NCBI GenBank assembly: GCA_963691815.1
Contig: OY829657.1
Coordinates: 22,170,085-22,234,084, forward strand
Reading direction: 5' to 3'
Source: Echiichthys vipera
Lineage: Eukaryota > Chordata > Actinopteri > Perciformes > Trachinidae
DNA: 64,000 bases
In this document: positions 1 to 12,964 of the stretch, in pieces
Numbering within the stretch: the stretch's first letter is position 1
How the letters are laid out: the number at the start of each line of letters is the position of its first letter
Notes under the pieces: model-generated
The model's input: the letters and a program-made list of their open reading frames with translations, nothing else
Database searches by the model: none
What the model was told of the DNA's origin: nothing
Made by a program: the position numbers and the translations under genes

Positions 1-1253
1 GATTAAGTTCTGCATTCATTTTCTGAATGCAGAACTTAATGGCAGCCAGGCAAGAAGCAGCCGTGTGAAATAGTCATTATAAGAGCGACTATCATCACTG
101 GGGATTCAGACATGACTTTCCTGCCAAAGCGCTCAGAAAATATTTATCATTGTACAGCCGAGACATCCTCAGGATCAGTAAATTGCAGTAAATTGACCCT
201 CTGCATGAGAAAAGTGCATTTATTCTTTGTTAAAGTCTTGTGTATGTGAGACACTGATGAAAACAAAGATTCCATTCAGATTGATTGTCAAAATCCAATT
301 AGAAAACGAACAATGTCTTAGGAGGTCATTAAAATTCAGAGGGCGTATTCCCCTCAATCACTGGAGACTGAAAACATGGAGTTCTCATACCCATCCAGCA
401 GCCTCTTCTCTCTGACAGCAAATGGTGGCCAGCGTTTAATCTAGTTCCTCTTCAAATGTCAGGAAGACAAAGGGCTTCATCTGTCACGGCTATCGATCAG
501 GCATTATTTTCCACTGCCGCCCCAATAGATGGAGCATCTCAAGGCCCCTGCACCGCCTGCCAATCCCCCACCAGTCAGCTGGCATTAACCGGCAGCCTGC
601 AGAGGATGCCTTTGCTTAGTGCACAGCCTATGAGTTTTACGCACATCATTACAATGACATGACAAACTAGGGGAGAGCGGGGAGTTGTGGTGCCCTGAGG
701 GGATCATGTTGCAAATGCCAGTCGACGGGGGCCGATGATGCGTTATGATGGCCGTGATAGCCTTGTACAATGATGATGATGAGGCTAGATGTCTGGGGTG
801 CTGGCAGGAAAGGTGAAGGAGGGAAGGCAGAGCGGCTGTGGGTGGAAGCGTTTATATGGAAGATCCATATTTGTCTAATCTCCGCAGCCAGGCCTGCCAG
901 ACAGCGCCCACGGTATTTAGAGAGCAGAGCCAAGGCCTATCTTTGCCCCTCATTGACTCTTTACGGCCTGGCAGCCTTCCAGAAGACAACTCGCTGGGAA
1001 AAATGGGGACGAAGAAAAAGAGACATGAATGTCGCCAGGGGTGACTGTAGTGGTTGTAGTGCTGCAGAGCGAGAGATCTTGAAGGGTGGAGGGAGTTGAT
1101 GTAGGAGTATAGGTAGGTAGATGAGCGCTCTGGGTTTCAGCTCCACATCCTGTCGTTAAGAGAAAGCACCAGTGCCGGCCACCCCTCAGTGACACGACTT
1201 GTGCAGGAGCCAAGCATGAGTAAATGATGGATGGCATGTTATTGCTCCCACAG
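1..1253 (+). other. gfra4: gfra4 intron (3' part), no exon seen
   Basis: This is the end of the intron preceding the first visible gfra4 exon. It ends in a conventional acceptor (cccacag, then exon at 1254). I looked for the upstream domain-2 exon, which should end in Cys-Arg just before a donor, and did not find one, so it lies left of the window. About 340-1100 is GC-richer and freer of recognisable repeats than its surroundings and could hold conserved non-coding sequence; this is inference only. Confidence 0.6.
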
Positions 1254-1363
1254 GTCTCGCTGGGCACAGTTCCAGTATGATTGCCAACCTTCTGAGCTGA
1301 GCGCCAGTGGCTGCAAGCAGGAGAACTACGGAGCATGTCTACTTGCGTACACCGGCCTGATAG
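1254..1363 (+). CDS. gfra4: GDNF family receptor alpha-4, exon encoding start of domain 3
   Basis: Internal coding exon of 110 bp, entered in phase 1 (first base is codon position 2) and left in phase 1. It begins after cccacag and ends before GTAAGA. It reads SRWAQFQYDCQPSEL, a Cys-containing spacer, then ENYGACLLAYTGLIG. Cysteine spacing and the ENY.xCLLAY.GLIG signature are typical of the third cysteine-rich domain of GFRA receptors, which with domain 2 binds GDNF-family ligands and presents them to RET. The next exon continues with residues characteristic of GFRA4 rather than GFRA1-3. Reading through the donor meets a stop after Lys-Asn, so intron retention here would truncate the receptor inside domain 3. 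The 5' half of the gene is outside the window. The teleost a or b copy is not resolved. Confidence 0.93.
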
Positions 1364-3665
1364 GTAAGAACTAAATCTTTCTGTGGCAGCTCCGGCTCAC
1401 CCACCTGCTATGATGAATCAGAAACAAAAAGGTTTTGGAGGGAGGAAGGCGGACAGCAGACAAGTGCACTGAACAGGGCTGAAAAGAATGAATCAACGAT
1501 TGTGATGAGAAGCGTGGTTCAACAATCGATGAAGCGCTGATTAATGTGGCTGCAGCTTGCCCTGCCAAGTCGTTGGCATTATAAGTAGTGCAATTACAAC
1601 TATTGACTGCTGTTTTTAGAGAATTATCCCTGACGTGACGATGAGTGGGAGCAGGCAGAGGCGTGGAACACAGCTTATTGTACTTTAGATAAAAACTTAA
1701 CAAAAGATCACATAATGCACAAATGGTTGTTAAAAACCACTCAGTCTAAACATGTCATTACAGGACAACAATACCGCTCTTAGCTGCTGGAAAAATGGGG
1801 GAAAAAAGGTTGTTTAGTGTGTTTAGTCAGAGGGACTGAGGGAGACAGATAAAGGAAGACAGAGACAGAAAGGTGTGCAGCAGTGATTGGCCATTCTAGA
1901 CAACTGAAGTAGAAGGGAGACTCTGAGGTGTTGTTTGAAAGTCTGGGACACAGAAAATCAATGGAGGTAAATCAAAACTTTTTCACCACACTGCCTCAAA
2001 GTGCAGCAATTCTATTTCCCACCTCCTTTTAAAAAATACAAGCTACAAGGCTATATTACCCATCCTGGAGAATGACTTCCCAATCACTTCCTGCTGAAAA
2101 GCTCCAAAGGCAGAAAAGAATAAAAAGAATACATCAGAGAGACCTCTGTGATAGCAGCAGGACTTTGTACTGCGGGTCACTGCACTCATCAAAGTCCACT
2201 CAGCTGCCTGTCCTGGTGGATCTGCATGCTAGAAAAACTAGCAGACAAGCTAAACAACTGCTAATTTACTTGTTGTTTGGACTAAGCCTCATGTATGCAC
2301 ATATGATAAATATGTCACACTGCGCCTGTCACGAGAGACATTTCTAGCAAAAGTTTGTTTCCATTTCTTTAAAATTGGTAATATAGAAGACACAGTACAT
2401 GTTTGTTGGCTCAGCGAGTGGAAGTGAACATTTGATCACAAGGCAGCCTTCTTAAAGGGACATTGTGTAGAGAATTTATGACCTCAAATCAACGTCTTCA
2501 TTCATTAATAAGTCCTCATTGGTGTACAATTACCTCTGCCACCAATCTGACTGAGCAAATCATTTCTTATCTGTATTTTCATAGGACATGTAAGCTCTGT
2601 GGAGGCTTCCATGTCCTTCCAGTCTTCAAAAAACTATGAATGGCCAAGAGGGACATAAAGCACTACGTGTGTGAATGTTCTCATTTGTCCAGGTCATCAT
2701 TATACCCAAAGAAATCTCAGTCAAAAGCAACTGGACTTGGTTATTTGTCTAGGAAGATGTTTCACCTCTCATCCAAGAGGCTTCATCAGTTCATGTACGC
2801 ATCTGACCAGGCTGGGACTGGTCCAACTAACTGGTGTGGAGATCCAGGTATTAAACCTCTCACAAGGCCGATGATGTCACTAGAACCCTTTGTTCTCCAA
2901 GTGCCAACGACTGTCGTGGAAGGTTAAATACCTGGATCTCCACACCAGTTAGTTACATGAACTGATGAAGCCTCTTGGATGAAAGGTGAAACATCTTCCA
3001 AGACAAATAACCAAGTCCAGTTGCTTTTGACTGAAATGTCTTTGGGGAAAAGCACTACGTGGTACTGGTGAGCCAGCTTGACTGTAAAAGACTGGAGAAG
3101 GAGCTCAGCGAAACGTCACAATTGGGAGAAAAATCCTTAGAGTGCCCTTTTAACTTACTTAACAGTCTCTGTCTCTATTCCTTTTTTAAATTCCTCTCGC
3201 TTTCACAACGAAAATATTGATATGCACTCTAACATCCAAACTTAACCTGATTATAGCTACACTGAAGATGATAGAAATTGCCTTGTAAATGCCTTTGATT
3301 ATCATAGTCAGGGTAAGGTCATAATCAGACTAAGCATAACAAGATAAAATCAGCCGGATTTCTGCTCAAATGTTTCATTTGTTGGGACATTAAACTCTTC
3401 AATCAGACATTTTTCACCTTGCTGTTAAAACTGCTCTTTTATGAGGTCTTTATTAAGAAATAGCTCAAACTTTTACAGAACCGCAGGTAGATTTGCTTGT
3501 TTATCTAAAGATAGTAACAAAGATGAATATTCAGTTCAGTTCAAGTGAATAAAATGATATATAATGGTCTGATTCAATCATTGCATAATTTAGTGATGTG
3601 AGGAGTTGAATTGTGTCAATATGCCTGTAAACATACAGAACCGTGTTGTTTCCTCCTCTCTACAG
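1364..3665 (+). other. gfra4: gfra4 intron with a foldback repeat
   Basis: A 2.3-kb intron bounded by GTAAGA and ctctctacag. It contains a foldback element at about 2670-3048 (listed separately). The rest is AT-rich unique-looking DNA in which I see no exon. A phrase near 2455 (aaagggacattgtgtag) resembles a widespread fish repeat, but I cannot delimit it. Confidence 0.7.
2657..3061. repeat. foldback element with 13-bp flanking direct repeats
   Basis: Two arms, about 2703-2852 and 2920-3047, are inverted copies of each other with few mismatches. Each carries the phrases agtcaaaagcaactggac and aggcttcatcagttcatgt, on opposite strands. The left arm has about 30 extra bases (around 2791-2822). 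The unit is bracketed by the 13-bp direct repeat AAAGCACTACGTG at 2657-2669 and 3049-3061, which looks like a target-site duplication. There is no coding capacity. It resembles a non-autonomous foldback or MITE-like fish element; the family is not identified. Confidence 0.8.
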
Positions 3666-3800
3666 GAAGCACAATAACTCCCAACTACCTTGACAACTCC
3701 ACATCCAATGTGGGACCCTGGTGCTCCTGCACAGCGAGCGGCAACCACAGGGAACAATGCAACGACCTCCTCATTTCCTTCCACGACAATGTCTGCCTGA
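3666..3800 (+). CDS. gfra4: GDNF family receptor alpha-4, domain 3 exon
   Basis: Internal exon of 135 bp; it enters with two bases completing a Gly codon and leaves in phase 1, before the donor GTGAGT. It encodes STITPNYLDNSTSNVGPWC, then SCTASGN, HREQC and FHDNVCL. The run TPNY.DN, PWC.C.ASGN and RE.C is the core of domain 3. The DNS/T and ASGN.RE spellings match the GFRA4 subtype as I recall it in chicken and human, whereas GFRA1 and GFRA2 differ at these places. A potential N-glycosylation site (Asn-Ser-Thr) is present. The donor GTGAGTAA itself supplies an in-frame stop, so a retained intron would end the protein two codons later. Confidence 0.95.
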
Positions 3801-4586
3801 GTGAGTAACAGCTGACCTCTGGCAACACAGCAACAATAACAGAGACGAAGTGTAAGAATGAAGCAAGTCTGGAGTTGTAAAACCAAAAAAATCCATGAAA
3901 CTTTTATACTTCAAAAGTCCTATGATGTGTAACACTAAAGCGAGTCAGCCTAAACCTAGTTTTTGCATTTCTTTTTAAAGTTTTACATTTTAAACTGTCT
4001 CCTAGCTCTTATTATATTATATCAGTAGTCAGATTTCTATATATCGGTTTTAGACCTAATATTCTTACATTCTACTGTTTTAGACAAAAAATAGTGTAGA
4101 GGCGGCTTAAAACAGCATTCAGCAATCACATTAGTTAATACAAATTTACAGAAAGATTATGAGTGTTCAACATTTTACTCTTCCATATACCACCCTCACA
4201 ACTGTGCCATAAATATGGAGATTAGTTTAGCTATCTTAAATTATTCTGCATCAAACAATTGCCATAAAATTCCATATAGTTGTTATTTTCCACTTTCACT
4301 GAATTACATTTTTTTTACACAGACTGGGAAATGTCAATGATTAGCAACACTACTCAGACTGCAGTGCTCCATTATACAGCAGAAATGAGTGGAAACCAAG
4401 ATAATGGCATGTATTATAACCATAGGACAAAATGGGTCAATCTGGTTGAAAATAGTAAAAACTACAATTTTGAAGTCAGGGCTCTATTTGAAACCCAGAG
4501 AAGCACAGCAACAACATGTGTGTCCAGTTATTGACGTTCTTCTCATCTCATTCTGGTCAAGAAGGTAAATAGAGTAAATACAATAT

Positions 4587-5230
4587 ATATACACTGGAGA
4601 TCAAACTTGGACAACAAATTATAAATACTTGGTTTATTCTGAAATATTGTTATTTTTTATTGTTCATAATTTGATAGAATATCCGCTCTGGCTATACCAC
4701 TGCTGTACTAGCATGTTCTTTTAAATAACCAAGGCACTTTAAGAAAAACCTTGATTTTGTGGGGAAAGTGAGTTTTAAATTTCTTTTGAGTACAATAACC
4801 ATTGTAAAGTTTTCTTCTATAGGAACAGGAAGTGTAGAGGCCACAGCTTTGAATGACTTCAGCACATCTGCTCCCACAGGACATCTCTAGTTTCTCACAC
4901 TGCTCTGGTTTGATCTTGGTCCATTCTGACTCAGTCTCTAACACAGTTCACTAACTGGAGGGGGTTTCTTACACTTGACTTTGATGCCAAGGATCTTCCC
5001 AGAGATTCACCTTGAGGTTTAGATCTGATGGTTTAGATTTGCTCACTGTTTTATTTTTTTTCACAAAATAAAGGTGTTTAAGGGCCTTAGTTATTTTAAA
5101 AAACATGCTAGTGCAGAAGTGGTATAGCCACAGAGGATATTCTGTCAAATTCTGAACATTAACAACACAGTATTTCAGAATCAATGAAGTAGTTATAATT
5201 TGTTCTCTAATTTTGATCTCTAGTGTATAT
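4587..5230. mobile_element. Tc1/mariner-like transposon relic
   Basis: Inverted terminal arms of about 155 bp lie at 4587-4745 and 5075-5230. Both begin at a TATACACT-type end next to TA-rich target sequence and share the phrases ctataccac, tagcatgtt and gaatatcc, one on each strand. About 330 bp between them has no intact frame. Long inverted repeats with a TA context suggest a decayed, internally deleted Tc1-like element; assignment to the superfamily is inference. Confidence 0.7.
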
Positions 5231-5443
5231 GTGTTTTTATTTTAACAATCAATTAAACCATTTTTGGACTCATAACCTCAATATAAAACCCCTGCTGCTG
5301 CTGTTCGTAGTTATGGAAAACAAGAAAACAAACAAATTCCTGCCCACAAAAAACTGACAGGTCATCTCTAGAACACCAGTCATCAGTACCAGTACATCTT
5401 TCAGTATCCTCAGAGAGTGACGTCACTAGTGACACATCAGCCC

Positions 5444-5467
5444 CTCTCTCTCTCTCTCTCTCTCTCC
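5444..5467. repeat. (TC)n microsatellite
   Basis: About twelve TC units, uninterrupted. Confidence 0.95.
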
Positions 5468-6195
5468 ATGTGTTTACTTTAGTCTATATCAATTTATTTC
5501 TTTGCACAAATAAGACTCGCAAACAAACAACCCCATGAGTGATGGCAGCAGTGACAGACAACAGTGACTATAATAGCTGTTGGCACACAGTAACCCCTTA
5601 CATATAATATCTGTGTGTTTAGATCATGCTGGGAAAATGTATCACTGCAGAAAATATTTACTATAATAGAAACATGTGTTATTGAGTAGCAGAACAGATG
5701 ATGAATTAAAGACTGATAAACAGCAGCTCATATAAGGATTAACCATCGATCGTCTGTAGTATTTTACGCTTTGTAGCATTTATTCATCAACGAACAACGA
5801 ACGAACAACAACAACAGCAACAGCAACAAAACAGCTTTGACGACAGGAGATCATCCCTCTGAATGAGTGATAGCACCAGTGACAGAGGAATGACACCAGT
5901 GACAAAGTAACACAAGCTGTAGTGGCTGGTGTCACAGCAGACACTGGAGTTTATTCTGGGTTATTATAAGACAGGTTCTTATAAAGCTGTCGGCATGGAT
6001 AACAACATCAGTGAAAGACCAGTGGCACCGGTGACAGTACAAAGCAAACTACAGCTGCTGTCATGTGGTGACAAAACATAATGTCAGTGTTTCTTAAGCT
6101 TATACAAGGCCAAGTCTTTATTCACTTAAAACAAAAAACAACAAAGTATAAATCAGTCATCACGCGCAGGAAGCTACCGCCTTACACGCTGCGTT

Positions 6196-6227
6196 GAGTT
6201 CTGGCTCCATTGAGTTCTGGCTCCATT
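6196..6227. repeat. 16-bp unit in two tandem copies
   Basis: The unit GAGTTCTGGCTCCATT occurs twice in immediate succession, with no mismatch. It lies in a region (5.4-6.3 kb) where the phrase caccagtgaca recurs several times. Confidence 0.85.
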
Positions 6228-6749
6228 GCAGCAGCCAGAAGTTGCCTGCTCGCCCACTGCCCCATATCTTCAAACGCCCGATCTATTTTAGCTGGACCAT
6301 CTTGTATTTAGAGTGTGTAATCCATGATAACGCTTGAAATTACAGCCCACAAATTACATTAGTAATTTAAGAGTGAACAGCTTGCCACACTATTCTTTTT
6401 TACTGAATGTTGTCCAATAAACCACAATATGCTGTGGTTTCTAATTGAAAGTAATCATATTCAGTACCTTAATAATTTATTATAGGACATAAAAGCTGCT
6501 GGTTCTTCTTCAATATCAGTTTTAATAGTCAGATGGATACATCACTGTCCCACAGTATTCTCTCATTATCTTACAACCATACACACTAATTCTAGCTATA
6601 AATGCACACCATATTAAATGATAATGTGTCTGAAAAATGTTACAAGTTTATTTCCCCAAGTTATTATTATATCATGATTAACTCATAATTTTAAAATAAA
6701 TGATACCATAATTCATTTCATTGTAATTTCAGCAGTGTTTTAACCATTT

Positions 6750-7745
6750 TTACCATAGACTGTATAAAAAATTGATGTAGCCTCTCGGTCGAGGTCGGTT
6801 CTCTCAACTTGATCCAGTCGTCCTCGCTGCCGGGAGCCGCCATCTTGTCAGACTGTGACTCCTCCTCATTTCCTCTGACTAAAAAAGGGCATTGGTGTGA
6901 CGTTGGGGGGAGGGAGATACGTCCATCTGGCTGACGTTTACATTAGCTCCACCACCCGGTAGCTAGGCTAACAGAACATGTTACTAGATAAACGGGACTG
7001 GGAATGTTGAGATTTTTTTTCAGGACCGGGAGGGAACAAGAGTCTTTTTTTTTCTTCTTTTTTTTGTAACGGGAACAGGATTTTTTAGAGGGTAGAGACT
7101 GACGCAGGAGGTCAGTCTCTAGCAGAGTCAAGTGCAGGCACTCCCGTGACTGTAGTGGAGATTACACCGGCTCTGGGAGTCAAGTGCAGGCAGCATTTAA
7201 GATCTATGATTCAAACTGATATTCAACACAGTACCACGCTCATAGACTGTAAAACACCAACCCTCACGGCCAAAATCCTCCCGGTGCTCCAGATTAGCAT
7301 CTAGTGTATGTGTCATAGATGTACGCTGTATTCAAGTGCGGCGATTAAATTAGCATGACAAAGCTAACACGGTGTGTCCCTAAACCATCTTGTCACTTAT
7401 AGTATCACACACCACACAAATGACCACAGTCCAGGTAGAGATGACAGAGTTAGGGTGCTAATCCTGACAACTAGCCTCCAAGGAGAAGTGAGGGCCAGAG
7501 GCTAGCTGCCACTCAAGCGGCCACGCCCTTAATTATTCATAAACTTTAACCTCCAATAAAATACTTTTTTTTTTTTTATACCAGGCCTTAAATGGGTTTA
7601 ATTATGCTGTAAAAACGGCCTGTTTAACATGGGGGTCAATGGGAAACCGCTCTATTATGAAACCTGTGGACACTTGGAGAACTGCAGTTTTTGGCACTTC
7701 CTTATTGGATCAACCAGGAAGTCGCTGTGGTGGGGGCTTGATTTT
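6750..7745. repeat. nonautonomous fish DNA repeat, composite
   Basis: The left edge reads accatagactgtata and a second catagactgtaaaa occurs at 7241, both being the end sequence of a very common fish repeat. The phrase around 7628-7710 (catgggggtcaatggg, aactgcagtttttggc) is, from memory, internal to the same family. There is no coding capacity. The two same-direction ends suggest nested or truncated copies. Family name not assigned. Confidence 0.55.
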
Positions 7746-7919
7746 TACAAAGTGACAAAATGACTATACTATAATCATAAAGCAGGCACTAGGTAAATAA
7801 ATACATTATTTTTTTAAACACAACTTATTCCCTAACCCAGACGTTATAATTTTTTTTCTTACAAGATAGAGAATATATCAAGCACCCCCTTAATTTGACA
7901 TAGCCTACAGTATTTTTCT

Positions 7920-8386
7920 CACTGGCCACTTTATTAGCACACCTGGTGCTTAATGGTGGTGTTGTGTGTTCACAGATGCTCAGTGGTTATTTGAGTTACT
8001 GTTGCCTTTCTATCAGCTCCAACCAGTCTGGCCATTCTCCTCTGACCTCTGGCTAAAACAAGGCATTTGCGCCCACAGAACTGCTGCTCACTGGATCTTT
8101 TCTCTTTCTGGGACCATTCTCTGTAAACCCTAGAGATGGTTTTGCGTGAAAATCCCAGTGGATCAGCAGTTTGTTAAATCCTCAGAGCAGCCCGTCTGGC
8201 ACCAACAACCACGTCACGTTCAAAGTCCCTTCAATCACCTTTCTTCTCTCTTCTCAACTGCAGCACATCCTCTTCACCATGTCTACTTGCCTAAATGCAT
8301 GGAGTTGCTGCCATGTGATTGGCTGATTAGAAATTTGTATTAATGAGCAGTTGGACAGGTGCACCTAATAAAATGGCATCTGAGTG
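7920..8386. repeat. dispersed repeat with imperfect terminal inverted repeats
   Basis: The left end (actggccactttattagc, then acacctg) and the right end (caggtgcacctaataaaatg, then gcatctgagtg) are inverted copies with mismatches. The interior phrases gccatgtgattggctgatta and ctacttgcctaaatgca belong to a very abundant fish repeat as I recall it. The unit is about 467 bp and appears non-coding. Confidence 0.75.
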
Positions 8387-11300
8387 TATGTGAAAGAGCT
8401 AAGAGATGTATTTGCAATATTTTATGTATTTTATGAATTTTATGTATTAAACATATATGCAGATTAGAGTTATAGAATTGTTAGATTAACACTTAAAATA
8501 TGTACTATTATAGATTTAAACTTTGAAATAATATTTGTCAAACAATAAAGCAACTATAGATATCATGATAATTAAAATGAATTAGATATTTTTCATGGAC
8601 TCCCAGGAGAGTCTCAGACTCCACTGTGAGAAACATTGCCCTAACTTATTCTTGTCTTCTCTTGTGTTTCCCACCATAGGTATTCACTAAGTATTGTTTC
8701 GACATCCCATATTCAAGTGCTAAATAATTCCTATGCAATTTAAAGGCAGTAATGTGATGCAGAACCAAATCCAACCGTTGCTAATATCTAGCTGTCGGTT
8801 GACATACATTTGATAATTAACAAGCAGCAGCTGTGAAGCAGGAGACTGGATGCTGTGGTTTACCTTCAACGTATATGCTCTATTCCGGAAAATACAGATA
8901 CAAAATGTAGACTTCAGGTTATTAAAAAAAGTAAATTACAAAATGTTAGCACATGGTTCATAATTGACATTGAGATGAGACTGTGTGTGCTTGTAAAACA
9001 CTTGTAAACAGATTGGTTAAAGATGCTGCTACAGCACAACCGGTGGACGGTTACATAGCAGAGGGCATTATATAAAAAAGACAGTTTTTCCATTAACTCA
9101 GTATAAAGGTACAATATTTTCAGGTATTTTTATATATGGAGGTAGAAAAATATACAGCTAATAGCTAACAATCATCAAGCAAAGGCACCTCCAATAAAAC
9201 AAAAGATTTACAGGAGAAGATTTATGCAGAACAAACAGACTAAACAGGAAAGTAAGGACAGGAAAAGCACTTGTATTAATTGTACTTAACAAAGGGATCG
9301 TCACTTGACTTGGTGTAGTTGGTTTTAATTAGTTAGTCACTGATTTAAACTTGTAGCTGAAGATTCCCAAAAGACTTCTTCCTAAAAAAATTTAAAGCCC
9401 ACCTGCATCTTTCGCCGGTGGACAGGTTGTGTTTTTGCAACGCAGAAATTAATGAAACCTCAGGCTGAAAGGTGTGTCATGCTTCTTGCGATCAGCACGG
9501 TCAGTGCGGTGTGGACGGTGATACTGCGTATTTGCAGCCTGGGCAACTGTGCGCGGAGATTTTGATCATCGAGCCACACACCTCCAAGATTTTGTAGAAG
9601 CGCGGAATGAGTCGCACTGACTGCGTTGCAATGATTGGCTGGCTACAGGACCCAGAATTTCTATTGGCTGAGAGAATATACTCTGCTCTGACCGTGTTCA
9701 GGGACGGTGCCCGTCATCCGCACCGTGCCAACCACAAGGAGCATGAATCAGACATAAGTTGTAATGAAACCAGAATTTTAAAATTTGATTTGAACCTAGT
9801 ATAAAAAAAAATCAATACCACAGCAATAAGGAAAACGTCCTAGGCACACAAAAAAAGTATTAACAACCTGCACACACAGTGTTGGTACAGAAAAAGACAA
9901 TTCTAGATGGCAGAAGGGTCCTTTACATCAGTTTAAGTTTCCCCAAGGTGCACCTGAATGCACCATGAAATCCTGTTGGAGCCCAAAGGCTTTACTGTTC
10001 GTTGTTTGTTTCCATAACTCACGGGGAAGGAAAATGTTGCCACATGGGTGACTTCAGGGAAGCAGGAGGATTTAACAGTTCTGTTGTTTCGCAGTCATCT
10101 TTGAATCCGGGAGTGGCCATGGTGTCTCGAAAAGTGCAGCTGCAGACTGAGTTAATGTTAGCTTTATACTACTGCCGCTGTGTTGTGGTTTTTTTTTTAT
10201 AGCTTTGGTATTTCAATACTGTGTAATGTATGATTAACAGAGATTGTATCATTAACACTTGATTTAAACAAAAGTATCAGAGTTTCGACACCTTTGACAA
10301 CCGTACCTCTGATCCCAGTATATGCTTGAAATTGGGGAATAAATATGAATGTTTAGACTATTTTAGACCAGTTATATAACGTGCTCTATCCATTTTTTTT
10401 TAAATAGTTGCCGACTGACAGGCATCGCACAATGAGATCAATTGTCCTGATGTGTCCGTACGCTGAGTAACCAACAAATACATGTTCATCATCCTGCAGT
10501 GAGTTAAACCTCCCAGCAGAGTGGCATAAATTTTGCAGCTGGTTGATGGATGTCTTATTTTTCAATGAAGCTGCTCATGTGCATCGTGCAGCCAGGACTC
10601 AGACTTGCCAAGGCTTCTCCTCTGTGCTGTTTACTGCAAGCTCCTTAGAGACAGAGAAAAACAAAACACGGACTGACTGGCCTCATTTCCCTGTGTTGAG
10701 CAAAGCAACGCTCCTCTCCTGTCTGAGTAAATGGCTGAAGCCAAACTGCACATATGTGTTAGTAAGGATGAACAAGTCCCTAATGGGAATGGCGATCCAT
10801 GGACCAGTGGCGCATGTTGCGCTCTCATCTCAATTGGAGTTCAGTCTTGTTTTCAGGCAAAGGCAAGCCACAGTTCTATTTTGAGGGGAAAGTGCATAAT
10901 GATTTGGCAAGGAGAGTTTGGATCTGAGCCAATAATTGGGAAAATGAATCCGCCCTGAGAGAGATTCTGAATGCCCCCCCACCTCCTTGTGTAATCACAG
11001 TATACAAAGAATGGAGTGTTATTATTTTGGATAAAGCCGAAAGAGTCTCCGCTGCTTCGGTGATGGTTCTGTTTCACAAATGGACAACACGATTGTCAAT
11101 TAAATAAATCCTCCTGGTGCTTACCTATGTTTGCGACTGAATTCAGCTTTATGTTATGTTCAGAGCCCCCCTGTGCTGTCGTGCTGGGGCCTGCTTGCTG
11201 AGACAGGACTTCAGATGGCCTTTGATGACTTTGCAATTGAATGTAATTTGGTTTCCTGCCTCTGAACTAATGAGGTGGACAGAGAGAATAGTGGCAAGGA

Positions 11301-12407
11301 AGAATACAGTCGTTTGCAGACAGGGGAGGGGGGAAAATTCTCTGGAGTGAGCGCGCTAAGGTTTAAAAAACAGCTGTCACCCTACCTTACCTCCTCATCA
11401 CAGCGATAATAACCACATCACTATGCAGAACAGCAGTTATGGACTTCTTCGTTCTCTGAAAGCTGTTTATGTCAGGGAAAAGGACAGATGGAGGTGAAGC
11501 TCATTTATTTTTGCAATTATTCATATTTTTTCCCCCAGTAGTTAAATTGGTAGTGTAACAGGAAAAAGTGAGAGTAACCAGCAACATGTCTGCAAGGTTG
11601 GGGACAGGAGGAGGTTGTGCTCTTCAGTGGGACTTCGGGGAACTTATGAAGTCGGTAGAATAAAAAAAAAGAAAGCCCTCAGGGAGAAACTTAAAAGTCA
11701 AAGAGATGCGAGATGGTGGTGCTTTAACAGCCGTGTCCAAGCATTTACAAAGGAACTGTCACAACAACTTACCACTGAAGATATCAATCGGCTCTTCATC
11801 TCTGCGTGACGATGGGTGGGGAGGCACAGTGGCGGCAGCTGGAGTTGCAACCCTCGCTTCTCTCATATGTCAGCTTGCCAGGGGATCGCTGCACGCTGGA
11901 GCACTAACTGCATACTTTCCCACCTGTCCTACCAACACTAATGGTCCTCAGCACCATTAACACACTGGTCCGCAGCCTTTTCTGCAAGGTGCTGATGTAA
12001 ACACACTGTCAGCTGGGCTCAATCTGTTACCATTGGGTTGCAGAGTTCCTAAAAGGCTGCAGAGCTGGCAACGAGTGCACGCAGGTCACCCGTGCACCAC
12101 CTCCATCTCTGTCTAGAAGTTGATGCTCAGTGTTGCACCGGTGGAGGGAGTCGAGTCAAGGCTCTGCATTGATTGCTGCAGGATTTTGTTTGCAAAGGCA
12201 ATGGATGGATCAATTTGTTATGATCCTGTGAGAAATCAATGTTTATGTGTCACACCCCGGTACTCCACTGAAGGCTTTGAAATCCCATCACTAATAACCA
12301 GTGAGTCGCTTCTGAAATGTGAGGGTTTTTCCTGGGGACAGATGGAATGATGGTGTGATTTTCATTTCTAAGCACCTACATCCATCTTACAGTAGAAGCT
12401 GTGGATA

Positions 12408-12560
12408 TTAATTGACGAATCTCTCATTCATGTCTTCATTTGAGCATATTTTAATTGAAGTGACTTTCATGCAAACGTAATTGCTGCAGAGCAGCCCATT
12501 AGCAGAATGAAAATGAGTGCTTATAGAATATTAATTCATCATTTGATTATAATTCATTCT
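12408..12560. promoter_or_regulatory. candidate enhancer-like cluster of TAAT cores
   Basis: About 150 bp holds many homeodomain-type cores: ttaattga (twice), taattgctg, attaattcat and tgattataatt, plus an octamer-like catgcaaac. It lies in the large gfra4 intron and is not part of any repeat I recognise. Homeodomain and POU binding is inferred from motifs alone, and AT-rich DNA produces these by chance. Confidence 0.25.
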
Positions 12561-12964
12561 GGTTGTGGTGTATCCAAGAACTAGATGTGATGGCTGTCCT
12601 TAGGGGTGTAAAAAAAAACATATAAATGCACCGGGCTGTAAATTATACATAGTACAGAATGTACACACTATAATATTCCAGTCACAGCCTACTTACTGTA
12701 AGTGGCCCATTTAAATATTCACTATGATCATTATGGCTCACCATTACAGATAACTGAAAGATGAGAAATTAAAAGGCTGGCTGACGTTTTGAATCCACTT
12801 TTAGGAAACTAAGTCAAAGTCAAATTTCTCTTATTTTGGGGTAGGGGTGGTGAGGTATTTGGAGTTTCAATTATATTCAAATTTAAATTAAGAGAATCAA
12901 GGTGTGTTGACTGGTATCTCACACTCCCTGAAACATCCTTCTTGCACACTTGTTTTGAGTGCTG

